64,000 nucleotides of DNA from Natrialba magadii ATCC 43099 (GTDB taxonomy: Archaea > Halobacteriota > Halobacteria > Halobacteriales > Natrialbaceae): positions 3,596,001 through 3,660,000 of the forward strand of contig NC_013922.1 of the NCBI RefSeq assembly GCF_000025625.1, read 5' to 3'. The position numbers and the translations under genes were made by a program. Positions 17,315-26,477 of this stretch are shown in pieces. Position 1 is the stretch's first letter. Every line of letters begins with the position of its first letter. The notes beneath the pieces are model-generated. The model ran no database searches, was not told the origin of the DNA, and saw only the letters and a program-made list of their open reading frames with translations.

Positions 17315-18577
17315 TCAGGTCGACATCGACTCGTAGAGATCATCGAGCGCCGCGTGGTCGGAGAGCAGCGTCTTCATCTGGTCGACGGTAGCCGCGTCTC
17401 GAGTCCGACCGCTGCGGACGATGTCTTCGGCGCGTTCGACCGTGGTGAGCGTATCCGTCTGGATCGAAATAATCGGGAGTCCCTTCTCGGCCGCCTGCCC
17501 GATGACCGCACCGGACGGACGGTGGCCGCCGGTCAGGATGAGACAGCGAACGCCGGGGGCCTCGAGTGCTGCCGTCTGAATCTCCGCCCGGTCGCCGCCG
17601 GTGATGACGGCTGCGTCCTTCGTCCGGCGGAAGTAGCGCAGCGCGCTGTCGGCACCCATCGCGCCGACGGCGAAGCGCTCGACGTAGGCGTCAGCGCCGT
17701 CCTCGACGAGCAGTGTGCCGCCGAGTTCGTCCGCGAGCGTTTCGACAGTGACGCCTGAGAGCGACCGCTCGCTCGGAACAATGCCGAAGACAGTCACGCC
17801 ACTGGTTTCGAGGAACGGCACGACATCCGTCTCGAGTTGGTCGTAGGCTGCATCGGTGACGTTGTTGAAGACGACGCCGACGAGTCGGTCGCCGAAGGCG
17901 TCGGCAGCGGCCAGCACGTCGTCGATGTCACCGGGGGTTTCGTAGGGGGCGACCAGCAGAACGCTGGCGTCGAGCAGCGCGGCGATGTCTGGGTCGGTAA
18001 GGTCGACAATGCCGCCCACGTCGTAGCGACCGCCACCTTCGACGAACATCCGGTCGCAATCGGCGGCGAGGCCCTCGTAGGCCTCGACGATCCGATTCTG
18101 GAGTTCGCCGGCGTCCTCGCGGCTGCGGATGGCCTGTTCGATGAACGTCGGTGAGTAGACGACGGGTTCTAGGTCGTGCATTTCCGCGTCGAGGTCGAGG
18201 AGTTCGCGGGCGAGCATGGGATCCTCGTCGAGCGTTTTGCCGACGTTGCTCTGCAGACGCGTCCCCTTGGGTTTCATGTAGCCGACCTGCTCGCCGCGGC
18301 TCTGTGCGAGGCGGGCGAGTGCCATGGTGATCGCGGTTTTGCCGGTGCTCTCCTCGAGTGAGGCGACGAGCAGCGTGTCGGCATCCGTTTCGGGTGTGGG
18401 ACCGCTCGTCGACCTGGTTTCAGTGGTCGTGTTGGCGGTCTCGGTGGTGTTGCTGTGGTCGGTAGTGTCAGTGTCAGTGACGGGATCGGTGTCGGTGTCG
18501 GTGTTGGTTGCAGCGTCGGTGTTGGTGTTGGTTGCAGCGTCGGTGTTGGTGTCGGTATCAGTATCAGTATCGGTCAT
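17315..18577 (-). CDS. Pta N-terminal-like / DRTGG-domain protein
   Basis: 420 residues. After a ~70-residue Thr-Asp/Asn repeat tail encoded by hexamers (18430-18577), residues ~70-270 form a P-loop domain like BioD and the N-terminus of phosphotransacetylase (LLVASLEESTGKTAITMAL; MFVEGGGRYDVGGIVDL). The C-terminal ~110 residues are the DRTGG domain (VITGGDRAEIQTAALE, LILTGGHRPSGAVIG). The start overlaps the stop of the ADP-forming acetyl-CoA synthetase by 4 nt (ATGA), implying translational coupling and a role in acetyl-CoA/acetate metabolism, probably regulatory since no Pta catalytic domain is present. Confidence 0.85.
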   Translation of the reverse strand: MTDTDTDTDTNTDAATNTNTDAATNTDTDTDPVTDTDTTDHSNTTETANTTTETRSTSGPTPETDADTLLVASLEESTGKTAITMALARLAQSRGEQVGYMKPKGTRLQSNVGKTLDEDPMLARELLDLDAEMHDLEPVVYSPTFIEQAIRSREDAGELQNRIVEAYEGLAADCDRMFVEGGGRYDVGGIVDLTDPDIAALLDASVLLVAPYETPGDIDDVLAAADAFGDRLVGVVFNNVTDAAYDQLETDVVPFLETSGVTVFGIVPSERSLSGVTVETLADELGGTLLVEDGADAYVERFAVGAMGADSALRYFRRTKDAAVITGGDRAEIQTAALEAPGVRCLILTGGHRPSGAVIGQAAEKGLPIISIQTDTLTTVERAEDIVRSGRTRDAATVDQMKTLLSDHAALDDLYESMST

Positions 18578-20673
18578 GACAGTTCCTCCGTATCGACGGT
18601 CAGTCGCAGATCGATCGCCTGTACCCCTTCAGGTCCCGCAACGAGCGGGTTCACGTCGAGTTCCAGAATCGCCGGGAAGTCGGTGACCAGTTGCGAGAGT
18701 CGCTGGATCGTCTCGACGATCGCGTCCACATCGGCTGGCTCCCGCCCGCGTGCGCCGCGCAACAACGGCGCAGCCCGAATTTCGTCGACCATTTCGCGGG
18801 CCGCGTTCTCGCCGATCGGTGCGACACGAACCGACGTATCCTCCAGAATCTCGACGAAGATGCCGCCGAGCCCGAACAGCAAGAGCGGGCCGAACTGCGG
18901 ATCGCGGTTCACCCCGACGATGGTCTCGGTCGTCCCCTCCAGATCGAGCATCGCCTGTACCTGCACGCCGAGGATGGTCGCGTCGGGCTGGTAGTTGCGC
19001 GCCCGGGCGACCACGTCCTCGTAGGCGTCGTACACCTCGTCGTCGCTCACGCCGATTTTCACACCGCCGATATCCGACTTGTGAGTGATATCCGGGCTCA
19101 CGATCTTCATCACAACGTCGCCCTCGATCGCTTCGGCAACCTCGCGAGCACGAGCCGGGTCGTCGACGATTTCGCCCGGCGGCGTCGGGATGCCGTAGGC
19201 GTCGAGCAACGCCATCGACTCGATCCCGAGTCGGTTGTCGTCCCGGCGCTCGACTCGTTCGAGAATCTCGCGTGCCCGCTCGCGGTCGACGTCGAACGCT
19301 GCGGGCTCGTCACTCGTCCGCTGGCCAACGTCTCGATAGCGCGCGAGCGCGTTGAGTCCGCTGACAGCACGCGCTGGATCGAAGTAGTTCGGAATGCCGA
19401 ACTCGCGGAGCACCGTTTCGGCCGCTCTGGCCCGGTCGCCACCCATCAGACTGGTGACGATCGGTTTTTCGAAGTCCTGGCGCTTTTCGATGACGACCTC
19501 CGCGAGTTTGTCGTACTTGATCACCGCCGTCGGCGCACTGACGACGACCGCCGATCCGACGTTTGGATCAGCGAGGGCGATCTCGAGTGCCCGGCCGAAG
19601 CGGTCGATGTCTGCGTCGCCGATGGCGTCGATCGGATTGTAGACGTTTGCCTCGTCGGGCATCGCCTCCTGCAGTTTGTCGATTGTCTCGTCGGTGAAAT
19701 CAGCCATTCCCAGCGTCGAGTCACCGACCGCGTCGGTCGTGAGTACGCCCGGACCGCCCGCGTTCGTTACGACGGCGACGCCGTCCGACTCTGGCGCGGG
19801 CAGCCCGGACAGCGCTCGCGCGGCGTCGAACAGTTCCTGGACGGAACTCGCACGGATGACACCAGCCTGCTCCAGCCCGGCCTCGTAGGCGCGCTCGCTG
19901 CCCGCGATTGCGCCAGTGTGTGATGAGGCAGCCTGCGCGCCGGCGTCGGTCCGGCCCGACTTGACGAGCACGATTGGCGTCTCCTCGGTGACCTCCCGGG
20001 CCGTCCGGATGAACTCGTCGCCGGCGTCGATATCCTCGAGATAGCCGATGATCACGTCGGTTTCCGGATCCTCTCCCCACTCGCGGACGAAGTCCGTCTC
20101 GTCCAGGATCGTCTTGTTGCCGAGCGAGACCACGTCCTGGAAGCCGATCCCCTGCTCGTTCGCCCAGTCGAGGACCGCTGTGATGAACGCCCCCGACTGA
20201 CTCATGAAGGAGATCGACCCGTCACGGGCGCTCTCCGGGCCGAACGTCGCGTTCATGCTCACCGGTGTCGACATGACGCCCAGGCTGTTCGGGCCGACGA
20301 CGTTGAGGTCGTACTCCGCTGCAATCTCGCGCAACTCTGCTTCTCGTCGTGCCCCCTCGCCGCCGCTCTCGGCGAACCCGGCCGTGATGACGACCACGTG
20401 TTGTGTACCCACCTCGCCGATCTCGCGGATCGTCTCGAGTACGGCCGGCGGCGGCACGACGACGACGGCCAGATCGAGTGGCGGTGCGCTGGCGACGTCT
20501 GGATACGCCTCGAGGCCGAGCACAGTCTCGTGGCTCGGGTTGATCGGAACGACCTCGCCGACGAACTCCTGGTGGAGGTTCTCGAGGATCGCGCGGCCGA
20601 CCGCGCCCTCGCGTTCGGTCGCACCGATCACGCCGACAGTCTCGGGGGCGAACAGCTCGGATAACCGTCCCAT
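18574..20673 (-). CDS. acd: ADP-forming acetate-CoA ligase, fused alpha-beta
   Basis: 699 residues from the ATG at 20673 (MGRLSELFAPETVGVIG), the standard family start. It converts acetyl-CoA, ADP and phosphate to acetate, CoA and ATP. Order: CoA-binding Rossmann domain (VGVIGATEREGAVGRAI), succinyl-CoA-ligase-like domain with the phospho-histidine context SSHTGAIAGSE, and a C-terminal ATP-grasp domain (residues ~470-699, DITHKSDIGGVKIG and LLLFGLGGIFVEIL). In halophiles the two subunits are typically fused like this. It is followed directly by the DRTGG protein. Confidence 0.95.
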   Translation of the reverse strand: MGRLSELFAPETVGVIGATEREGAVGRAILENLHQEFVGEVVPINPSHETVLGLEAYPDVASAPPLDLAVVVVPPPAVLETIREIGEVGTQHVVVITAGFAESGGEGARREAELREIAAEYDLNVVGPNSLGVMSTPVSMNATFGPESARDGSISFMSQSGAFITAVLDWANEQGIGFQDVVSLGNKTILDETDFVREWGEDPETDVIIGYLEDIDAGDEFIRTAREVTEETPIVLVKSGRTDAGAQAASSHTGAIAGSERAYEAGLEQAGVIRASSVQELFDAARALSGLPAPESDGVAVVTNAGGPGVLTTDAVGDSTLGMADFTDETIDKLQEAMPDEANVYNPIDAIGDADIDRFGRALEIALADPNVGSAVVVSAPTAVIKYDKLAEVVIEKRQDFEKPIVTSLMGGDRARAAETVLREFGIPNYFDPARAVSGLNALARYRDVGQRTSDEPAAFDVDRERAREILERVERRDDNRLGIESMALLDAYGIPTPPGEIVDDPARAREVAEAIEGDVVMKIVSPDITHKSDIGGVKIGVSDDEVYDAYEDVVARARNYQPDATILGVQVQAMLDLEGTTETIVGVNRDPQFGPLLLFGLGGIFVEILEDTSVRVAPIGENAAREMVDEIRAAPLLRGARGREPADVDAIVETIQRLSQLVTDFPAILELDVNPLVAGPEGVQAIDLRLTVDTEELS

Positions 20674-20784
20674 CGGTCGAAGTGTCGACGGCAAGGGAGG
20701 TAAAACTGCACCCGGCTTCCCGCGGGGTGGGAGAAGGGTTAGATAAGAGATGAAAGTGGGGGAACAACAGAGTGGGCGCTCGCG

Positions 20785-22002
20785 TCAGTGCATCGAAATT
20801 GCAGCCGTCGACCGGTCTGAGACGACGATCGCGAGCAGGTAGATCCCGATAGCGGCGACGATGATGGAGCCACCGGCCGGGAGGCCCTGGCTAAACGCGA
20901 AGGCGAAGCCAGCCACGATCGAGAGTTCGCCGAACAGGATCGAGAGGTACAGCGTCTCACGGAAGCTCTGTGCAACCTGCGAGGCTGCGGCGACGGGGAT
21001 GACGAGCATCCCGGCGACGAGAATTACGCCGAGGACCTGCATCGCGCCGACGACGACCACGGCGGTCATCACGACGAGCAGAGTGTTGTACCGCGTCACG
21101 TCGAGCTGGGCGACGCGAGCCGCCTGTTCGTCGAACGTGATGAACAGCAGCTGTTTGTACGTGACTGCGACGACGGCGACGACGGCCACGGTGAGCACAG
21201 CCATCAGCCGAGCGCCTCCAGCGGTGACGACACCGAGGCTTCCAAAGAGGAAATTCTCAATTTCGACGGCGATAGCGACGAAGCCACGACCCCAGCTAAT
21301 CAGTAACGTCCCGACTGCGAAGCTCCCCGTGAGCATGATCGCAATCGGAACGTCACCGTACGTGCTCGTATGCTCCGTGAGCCACTGGACGCCGAGTGCG
21401 CCGAGCACGCTCACGACAAGTGCGATGAGCAGCAGTGATCCGTCCCAGCCAGTCAGTCCCGAGAACAGGATGCCAACTGCAATGCCGGCGAACGCGGTGT
21501 GAGCGAGCGTCTCGCCGATGAGTGCCATCTGCCGGTGGACGAGATACGTACCGACCAGCGGCGCGACGATGCCGACCAGGATTCCCGTCGCAATCTGTCG
21601 CCAGACGAACGCATGCTGGAAGAGGTTCGACCCGATCACGTAGTCCAGCCACATACCGGCGATCAGCACCTGCTCGAAGAGCAACTCCGCGGCTGGGCCG
21701 ATTCCCGTTACCGTGTACGCCGACTCGAGTGACGGATGCAGACCCGCGAGCGGATAGTGGCGGAGCCAATCGATGAGCAGAAACCCGATCAGGAGCGCAG
21801 CAACTGCGCCGACGAGCGCGATACCGGTGAGTTCGGCGCGCCGACGGAGAGAGCGTGGCGTATGGCCTCGTCGGCTCTCCTCCTCGCGTGGCGTCGCGTG
21901 TGCTGGCGACGGTGTGTCAGCAGCCGGATTCGTGTTCGTCTTCGACTCCGAATCCGTACCCGACTCCATATCCGACTTAGACGGCGACTCTGTCCCGGTC
22001 AT
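20785..22002 (-). CDS. znuB: Zinc/manganese ABC transporter permease (ABC-3 family)
   Basis: 405 residues. A ~60-residue hydrophilic Ser/Thr/Asp/Glu-rich N-terminal extension precedes the membrane domain. About eight to nine hydrophobic spans follow, with the ABC-3 family coupling segment (ETLAHTAFAGIAVGILF) and the pattern VALSDRSTA near the end (VVSDRSTAAISMH). The start overlaps the stop of the ATPase gene by 1 nt, so znuA, znuC and znuB form one operon read on the minus strand. Confidence 0.9.
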   Translation of the reverse strand: MTGTESPSKSDMESGTDSESKTNTNPAADTPSPAHATPREEESRRGHTPRSLRRRAELTGIALVGAVAALLIGFLLIDWLRHYPLAGLHPSLESAYTVTGIGPAAELLFEQVLIAGMWLDYVIGSNLFQHAFVWRQIATGILVGIVAPLVGTYLVHRQMALIGETLAHTAFAGIAVGILFSGLTGWDGSLLLIALVVSVLGALGVQWLTEHTSTYGDVPIAIMLTGSFAVGTLLISWGRGFVAIAVEIENFLFGSLGVVTAGGARLMAVLTVAVVAVVAVTYKQLLFITFDEQAARVAQLDVTRYNTLLVVMTAVVVVGAMQVLGVILVAGMLVIPVAAASQVAQSFRETLYLSILFGELSIVAGFAFAFSQGLPAGGSIIVAAIGIYLLAIVVSDRSTAAISMH

Positions 22003-22814
22003 CAGTGGTGGTGGTGCACGACAGTTCCCGTCGCGCCGTAGGCTTCACTCAGCGCATCGCTCTCGACGAACGACTCCGTGTCGCCGTGATGATACAGCTC
22101 TGTATTGATACAGGCGATACGATCCGCGCGGTCCGTGACGACACCGATATCGTGCTCGATCAAGATGATCGCGATGCCGTCGTCGTTCAGCGACTCGAGT
22201 AGCTGGTAGAACGCGTCCCGAGATTCGGCGTCGACGCCGACGGTCGGTTCGTCGAGCGCGAGCAGGTCCGCCTCCGAGGCGAGCGCGCGTGCAATGTAGG
22301 CCCGCTGGCGCTGGCCGCCGGAGAGTTCGTTGACCCGCTGTTCTGCGAGGTCCGTGATGCCGACCGTCTCGAGTGCCTCTTCGGCGATGGCCTCGTCGTC
22401 GGCGGAGAGGCGGGAGTGGCCGGCGTGGGCGAATCGGCCCATACGGACGCACTCGCGGACGGTGACGGGCATCGTGCCGCCGCGGCTGGTCGCCTGCTGG
22501 GAGACGTAGCCGATGCGGTTGCCCTGGTCGAAGTCGTCGACAGGCTGGCCGAACAGTTCGACCGAGCCCTCATCCGGGGAGAGCAGGCCGAGCATGAGAT
22601 GAAGGAGTGTGGTCTTCCCCGACCCGTTCGGGCCGATAAGTCCGAGAAAGTCCCCCTGATCGACGGTCAGACTCACGTCCGAGACGGCGGGCTGTTCGCC
22701 ATAGGAAAACGATACGTCCTGGCAGTCGACGACCGAACTCACTGTAGTCTCACTTCCTGTTGGGCGGTCCGTGCGTTTAGTTCTTCCAGTTCGCGATTGC
22801 GGCTCCGGGTGCAA
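22002..22814 (-). CDS. znuC: Zinc/manganese ABC transporter ATP-binding protein
   Basis: 270 residues. Walker A GPNGSGKTTLL (about 63-73), signature LSGGQRQRAYIARAL, and Walker B LLALDEPTVG are complete, followed by the H-loop LIEHDIGVV. The protein ends with HHHH, and a GTVVHHHH tail of this kind may bind the metal cargo or sense its level. It energises uptake through ZnuB of the metal delivered by the adjacent ZnuA. The first ~28 residues are a variable extension; a start nearer VVDCQDVSFSYG cannot be excluded. Confidence 0.93.
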   Translation of the reverse strand: MHPEPQSRTGRTKRTDRPTGSETTVSSVVDCQDVSFSYGEQPAVSDVSLTVDQGDFLGLIGPNGSGKTTLLHLMLGLLSPDEGSVELFGQPVDDFDQGNRIGYVSQQATSRGGTMPVTVRECVRMGRFAHAGHSRLSADDEAIAEEALETVGITDLAEQRVNELSGGQRQRAYIARALASEADLLALDEPTVGVDAESRDAFYQLLESLNDDGIAIILIEHDIGVVTDRADRIACINTELYHHGDTESFVESDALSEAYGATGTVVHHHH

Positions 22815-22884
22815 GTATGCAGTTCTGATTGGCTGAGTGCGGACAGAGCGACAGCCGGGAGGGATTGATTCGTGGCCACTGCGA

Positions 22885-24273
22885 TCACTCCGCCTCGAGT
22901 GCCTTCCGAAGCGCGGGCAGGTTCAGTTCCTCCATCTGTTCGATCCAGCCCCAGTCCTGCTCGTTCCACTCGTCGGTCGTCCCCTCAGCAGGGCTGATCG
23001 CCTCGGCCTCGGTCGCCTGGCTGTTCTCGAGGAGGTGATCGACCTCCCGAGGCACGTCACCGTTGGTGGCGTCGAACGGATCGTAGAGGATCGTCTCGAT
23101 ACCCCGTTCGTCGATCAGGTCGATCGTATCCGCCAGATCACCGGTCGTAACCTCTGCGTCGGGCGAGATCGTCGTCGGCGTGTGGATCTCGAAGCCGTAT
23201 CGCGTTTCGAGGTACTGGAACGAGTCGTGGCCGGCGAGGACGGCGATCTCTTTCGTCGCCTCGTCTGAGAGGGTCTCGAACTGCTCGTCAACTGCATCGA
23301 GACGGTCGATGTAGTCTGCCGCGTTCTCCTCGTACAACGATGCGTTGTCCGGATCTATCTCCGCGAGGCCGTCCGCGATCGTCTCGACCATCTGCTGGGC
23401 GATCACCGGATCAGTCCAGACGTGCGGGTCATAGAACTCCGGCACGGAGTCGTCCTCGACCGACGGCTCGTCGACGACGTCGGCGGTCATGTTGTCCGCG
23501 CTCGTATCCCAGATCACCTCACCGTCTGCGACGAGTTCGAAGACGACGCGCGTACGGCCGGTCTCGAGGCCGTGGAAGACAATATGATCGCCCTGTGACT
23601 CGATCTCGACGACGTCGTCCGCCGCGCCCTCAGTCACTCGAGCGTCGATCCGGAACGGTTCGTCCTCGCCGAGCGGGAGGACACGATCTTCGTCGTCCGT
23701 GAAGACACCGTCGACTGTGGCGTAGTCGTCGACCGGGACTTCGGGAAGGTTTCCGTGCCAATGGTCTCCGTGCCAGTAGGCGACCTCGGCGTCCGTTCGC
23801 CGGTTGTAGACGTCGAACTCCGCGACCGTGACATCGCTCGGATCGTACTCGGCGTCGGTGTCGGGCTCCCGATCACCGTCCTCGCTTCGGGCCGGAATGA
23901 GACTGGACTCGAGTCCCTCCATTGCATCGATCAGCCTCACGTCGCTGCCATCGGCTTCGATATCCGCAGCGACGTTTTGCGCCCACGAGAACTCGGCGGT
24001 GTCGAGATAGATGAAGACGTTCGAACTGACGATGTCGCGACGGAGATCCGCAGGTGGTTCCCAGCCGTGGCCCATCTCGCCGGTCTGGATTGGATTCTCG
24101 ATCTCGAGTGCGTCCCCGCTGATATGCTGTGCCCAGTCCCAGAGCGCGAAGAACGCGGCGTAGCCGCCTTCGGACTCTGAGCCACCATCTGGTTCGCTCA
24201 GACAGCCGGCCCCAGCGGCGAGAGCGGCGGCCCCCGCCCCGGCCGTGAGCACCGAACGACGTGACAGCTTCAT
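22885..24273 (-). CDS. znuA: Zinc ABC transporter binding lipoprotein with inserted HGDHWHG domain
   Basis: 462 residues, far longer than the ~300 of usual ZnuA. A Tat-type signal (SRRSVLTAG) ends in the lipobox GAGC (Cys24). Cluster-A9 binding-protein sequence occupies ~35-125 and ~280-462 (DPHVWTDP at 282-289, a metal His; LAGHDSFQYL; ILYDPFDA). Between them, residues ~150-270 are an inserted beta-rich domain containing WHGDHWHG (167-174) and ESQGDHIVFHGLETG (225-239), matching the neighbouring lipoprotein at 24602-25315. The insertion replaces the His-rich loop of other ZnuA proteins and should be an additional zinc site. The protein is anchored on the outer face of the membrane. Confidence 0.92.
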   Translation of the reverse strand: MKLSRRSVLTAGAGAAALAAGAGCLSEPDGGSESEGGYAAFFALWDWAQHISGDALEIENPIQTGEMGHGWEPPADLRRDIVSSNVFIYLDTAEFSWAQNVAADIEADGSDVRLIDAMEGLESSLIPARSEDGDREPDTDAEYDPSDVTVAEFDVYNRRTDAEVAYWHGDHWHGNLPEVPVDDYATVDGVFTDDEDRVLPLGEDEPFRIDARVTEGAADDVVEIESQGDHIVFHGLETGRTRVVFELVADGEVIWDTSADNMTADVVDEPSVEDDSVPEFYDPHVWTDPVIAQQMVETIADGLAEIDPDNASLYEENAADYIDRLDAVDEQFETLSDEATKEIAVLAGHDSFQYLETRYGFEIHTPTTISPDAEVTTGDLADTIDLIDERGIETILYDPFDATNGDVPREVDHLLENSQATEAEAISPAEGTTDEWNEQDWGWIEQMEELNLPALRKALEAE

Positions 24274-24458
24274 AGCTATGAGTACGGTCGGTCGAATAAA
24301 AGGATTGTTATGGGACCTCGTTATTTTAATAACACGCCGGCATCTGATCGGGGGTGGTTAGTAACGACGGTGCGGGAGAGACACCGTCGGTGCAGGCTGG
24401 TGGAGCAAAACAGAAGCGCAGCGGGTTTCGGGCGATGACTTCAGCGGCCGTCAGCAGT
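24274..24458. promoter_or_regulatory. znuA promoter region with palindrome
   Basis: Minus-strand TATA ccttttattcg (24294-24304) lies about 27 nt before the znuA start. Just upstream, gttattttaataac (24320-24333) is a perfect inverted repeat of GTTATT with a 2-nt centre, placed where an activator or repressor of the operon could bind. The remainder to 24458 holds no gene. Confidence 0.5.
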
Positions 24459-24542
24459 TATAGTAGCCACTGCAAGTCAATACACACCTGATCGCCAGCC
24501 TGCTCGGCGATCAGTGTGTGAATAGTTGCAGTTGTTACTATA
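24459..24542. repeat. 84-nt palindromic element, copy 1
   Basis: Begins tatagtagccactgcaagt and ends gttgcagttgttactata; 29-nt imperfect terminal arms enclose an inner perfect 9-bp stem, ctgatcgcc/ggcgatcag. The same 84-nt length recurs at 30550-30633. It codes for nothing and lies between znuA and the His-rich lipoprotein gene. It looks like a miniature transposable element or a structured repeat. Confidence 0.9.
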
Positions 24543-24601
24543 GTTTTGCTGCATTCGCGGCCGTCTCGGCGGCCATCGGGAGCGCAGGTCAACGAACCGA
24601 T

Positions 24602-25315
24602 TCAGTGTTCGTGATCGTCGTCGTGGTCGTGGCCGTCGTGGTCGTGGCCGTCGTCGTCGTGGTCGTGGTCATGATCATGGTCATCATCGTCGTGATCATG
24701 GGCATGATCATCATCGTCGTGATCGTGGTCGTCTATATCGTCGACAACCTCGACCTCAAGCGCAGGCGACTCCCAGTCAGCGTGATCGCCGTGCCAGATC
24801 TGGAAGACGATATCGGTGATCCCCGTTTCCTCGCCGGTGATGTGGAGGTGGTCGCCGTGTGACTCGAGGTCGACGATCTCCTGTGCGCCGTCTGCCAGGC
24901 GCGCGTTGAGCGTGTACTCCTCGTCGTCACCGAGGGCGATTTCGTCACCGTGGTCGTCTTCGACGTGTGCTTCGACCGAGAGGTTGTCGTCGTCGGGCAC
25001 GAGCAGCGGGTCACCGTGCCAGTGGTCGCCGTGGACGTACACGGCAACGTCGTCAGTATCGCGGTCGATGACCTCGAACGTCTCGATGTCCATGTGGTCA
25101 TGGTCATGATCATGGTCATCATCGTCGTGATCGTGGTCATGATCATCATCGTCGTGATCGTGGTCGTCATCACCGTTGTGGTCGTGGTCGTCGTCTCCGT
25201 TTCCACCGTCGTCCTCTTCATCGTCGCTCAGGCACCCGGCGAGGCCGAGCACACCGAGCGAACCAGTGGTTGCGAGCAACGAGCGGCGTGTCGTATCACG
25301 TGGATCAGTCGCCAT
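24602..25315 (-). CDS. His/Asp-rich lipoprotein with HGDHWHG domain (putative zinc carrier)
   Basis: 237 residues. Tat-like signal (TRRSLLATTG) ends at lipobox LAGC (Cys28). Two runs of His-Asp dipeptides (about 40-75 and 195-237) flank a ~120-residue domain with VHGDHWHGD (94-102), ESHGDHLHI (151-159) and GEETGITDIVFQIWHGDH, collinear with the domain inserted in ZnuA. It is membrane-anchored on the cell surface and rich in potential Zn ligands, so a zinc buffer or donor to ZnuA is the best guess. It sits upstream of znuA in the same direction, separated by the 84-nt repeat. Not seen as a described family by me. Confidence 0.82.
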   Translation of the reverse strand: MATDPRDTTRRSLLATTGSLGVLGLAGCLSDDEEDDGGNGDDDHDHNGDDDHDHDDDDHDHDHDDDDHDHDHDHMDIETFEVIDRDTDDVAVYVHGDHWHGDPLLVPDDDNLSVEAHVEDDHGDEIALGDDEEYTLNARLADGAQEIVDLESHGDHLHITGEETGITDIVFQIWHGDHADWESPALEVEVVDDIDDHDHDDDDHAHDHDDDDHDHDHDHDDDGHDHDGHDHDDDHEH

Positions 25316-25389
25316 TGTTAGTGTCTACTCACCCAATACCACTGATTAGTAATTAACCCACTGGTTTTGTTAAACGCGGCGTGGAAGTC

Positions 25390-25866
25390 CTAGGTCGCCA
25401 CAGACAACGGCGAGGCGTCCGCATACCGCCGTAACCGATCCGGATCGATCGGAAACACCGCTTCCGGCGTCCCCGCCGCCGCCCAGACCGTCTCGTACTC
25501 GAGTAGCGTCTCGTCGATCACGACGGGAACAGACCGGTCGTGGCAGAACGGCGGGACGCCACCGATGGACCAGCCGAGTTCCTCGCGGATGCGGTCGGCG
25601 TCGGCCATGGAGACGTCGTCAGCGGCCGCGTCGAACGCCTCGGCGAGCGCGGCCTCGCTGACGCGGTTTGCGCCACTGGTGACGGAGACGACAAGCGAGC
25701 CGTCGACGTCGAAAACGAGCGAACTGGCGATCTGTGCTACGTCGCAGCCGACGGCCTCGGCGGCGTCGGTTGCTGTTTTCGTCCCTTCGGGGAACTCCTC
25801 GACGGCTGGATCGAAGTCGAATTCGGTGCGTGCCTGTGCTGTGAAAGACTGTGCGCGTTGATGCAT
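25390..25866 (-). CDS. YbaK/EbsC-type aminoacyl-tRNA deacylase
   Basis: 158 residues. The YbaK fold is recognisable from the opening helix, the segment CDVAQIASSLVFDVDG that carries a family Lys/Ser position, and the substrate-loop GGVPPFCH near 108-115. Family members hydrolyse mischarged Cys- or Ala-tRNA in trans. It ends close to full length (usually ~155). It stands alone, with no neighbour that helps define the tRNA substrate. Confidence 0.9.
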   Translation of the reverse strand: MHQRAQSFTAQARTEFDFDPAVEEFPEGTKTATDAAEAVGCDVAQIASSLVFDVDGSLVVSVTSGANRVSEAALAEAFDAAADDVSMADADRIREELGWSIGGVPPFCHDRSVPVVIDETLLEYETVWAAAGTPEAVFPIDPDRLRRYADASPLSVAT

Positions 25867-25970
25867 CGCTCATTGAAGCGATTTCCGGGAGTTTGCAAAA
25901 ACATTGCCCAGTGTTGACGTCCTACAGTCGTCCAGGTGTGGGCATGCGCTGCGAGGACGAGCAAGCGACG

Positions 25971-26396
25971 TCAGTTCTCGAGTCCGATCTGCATTCGAAC
26001 GCCGTCGAGCCGGTGGTATTCCGGCTGCTGGTTCGGATCGTCGGTTCGGACCACCTCGAACACGTCGAATCGGATTACGAGCCGCCCCGGTGCAATCGTC
26101 GCCCGAAGAATCGGCCCGCAACTCGTCAGGACCACGTAGGGCGGCGCAGCCACAGGCTGTGCCTGGAGCTCGTATCCCGTCGCATCTACCGCTGACGCGA
26201 GGACCGTCGGAAGGGTCTCGAGTACGCCGGCCGACTCGAGTTCGCTCCGGAGGGAGTCGACGAGGGTATCGGGGCTCGTCGTTCGGGCGGTGTCCCAGTC
26301 GCGCGTGACGCGCGTTGCGCAGTCGTCGATAGCCGCGATTGTATCGGCGTGCTCCTCGCGGAGATGGCGTCTGGCGGCCCGGACTGGGTGAGACAC
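25971..26396 (-). CDS. Haloarchaeal hypothetical protein
   Basis: 141 residues, soluble. The N-terminal half is helical and charged (LREEHADTIAAIDDCATRV), the C-terminal half has beta strands (YVVLTSCGPILRATIAPGRLVIRFDVFEVVR). The composition and acidic bias agree with a real gene. I do not recognise the family; a single-domain regulatory or binding role is possible. It precedes the YbaK gene in the direction of transcription by about 105 nt. Confidence 0.7.
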   Translation of the reverse strand: MSHPVRAARRHLREEHADTIAAIDDCATRVTRDWDTARTTSPDTLVDSLRSELESAGVLETLPTVLASAVDATGYELQAQPVAAPPYVVLTSCGPILRATIAPGRLVIRFDVFEVVRTDDPNQQPEYHRLDGVRMQIGLEN

Positions 26397-26477
26397 GGTG
26401 TGATAGGCGTGGTGAAGGAACGTACTAAGCTCTCCCGATTTGGACGGCTACTGCAGAACGGGCGGAACCTGACCGAC

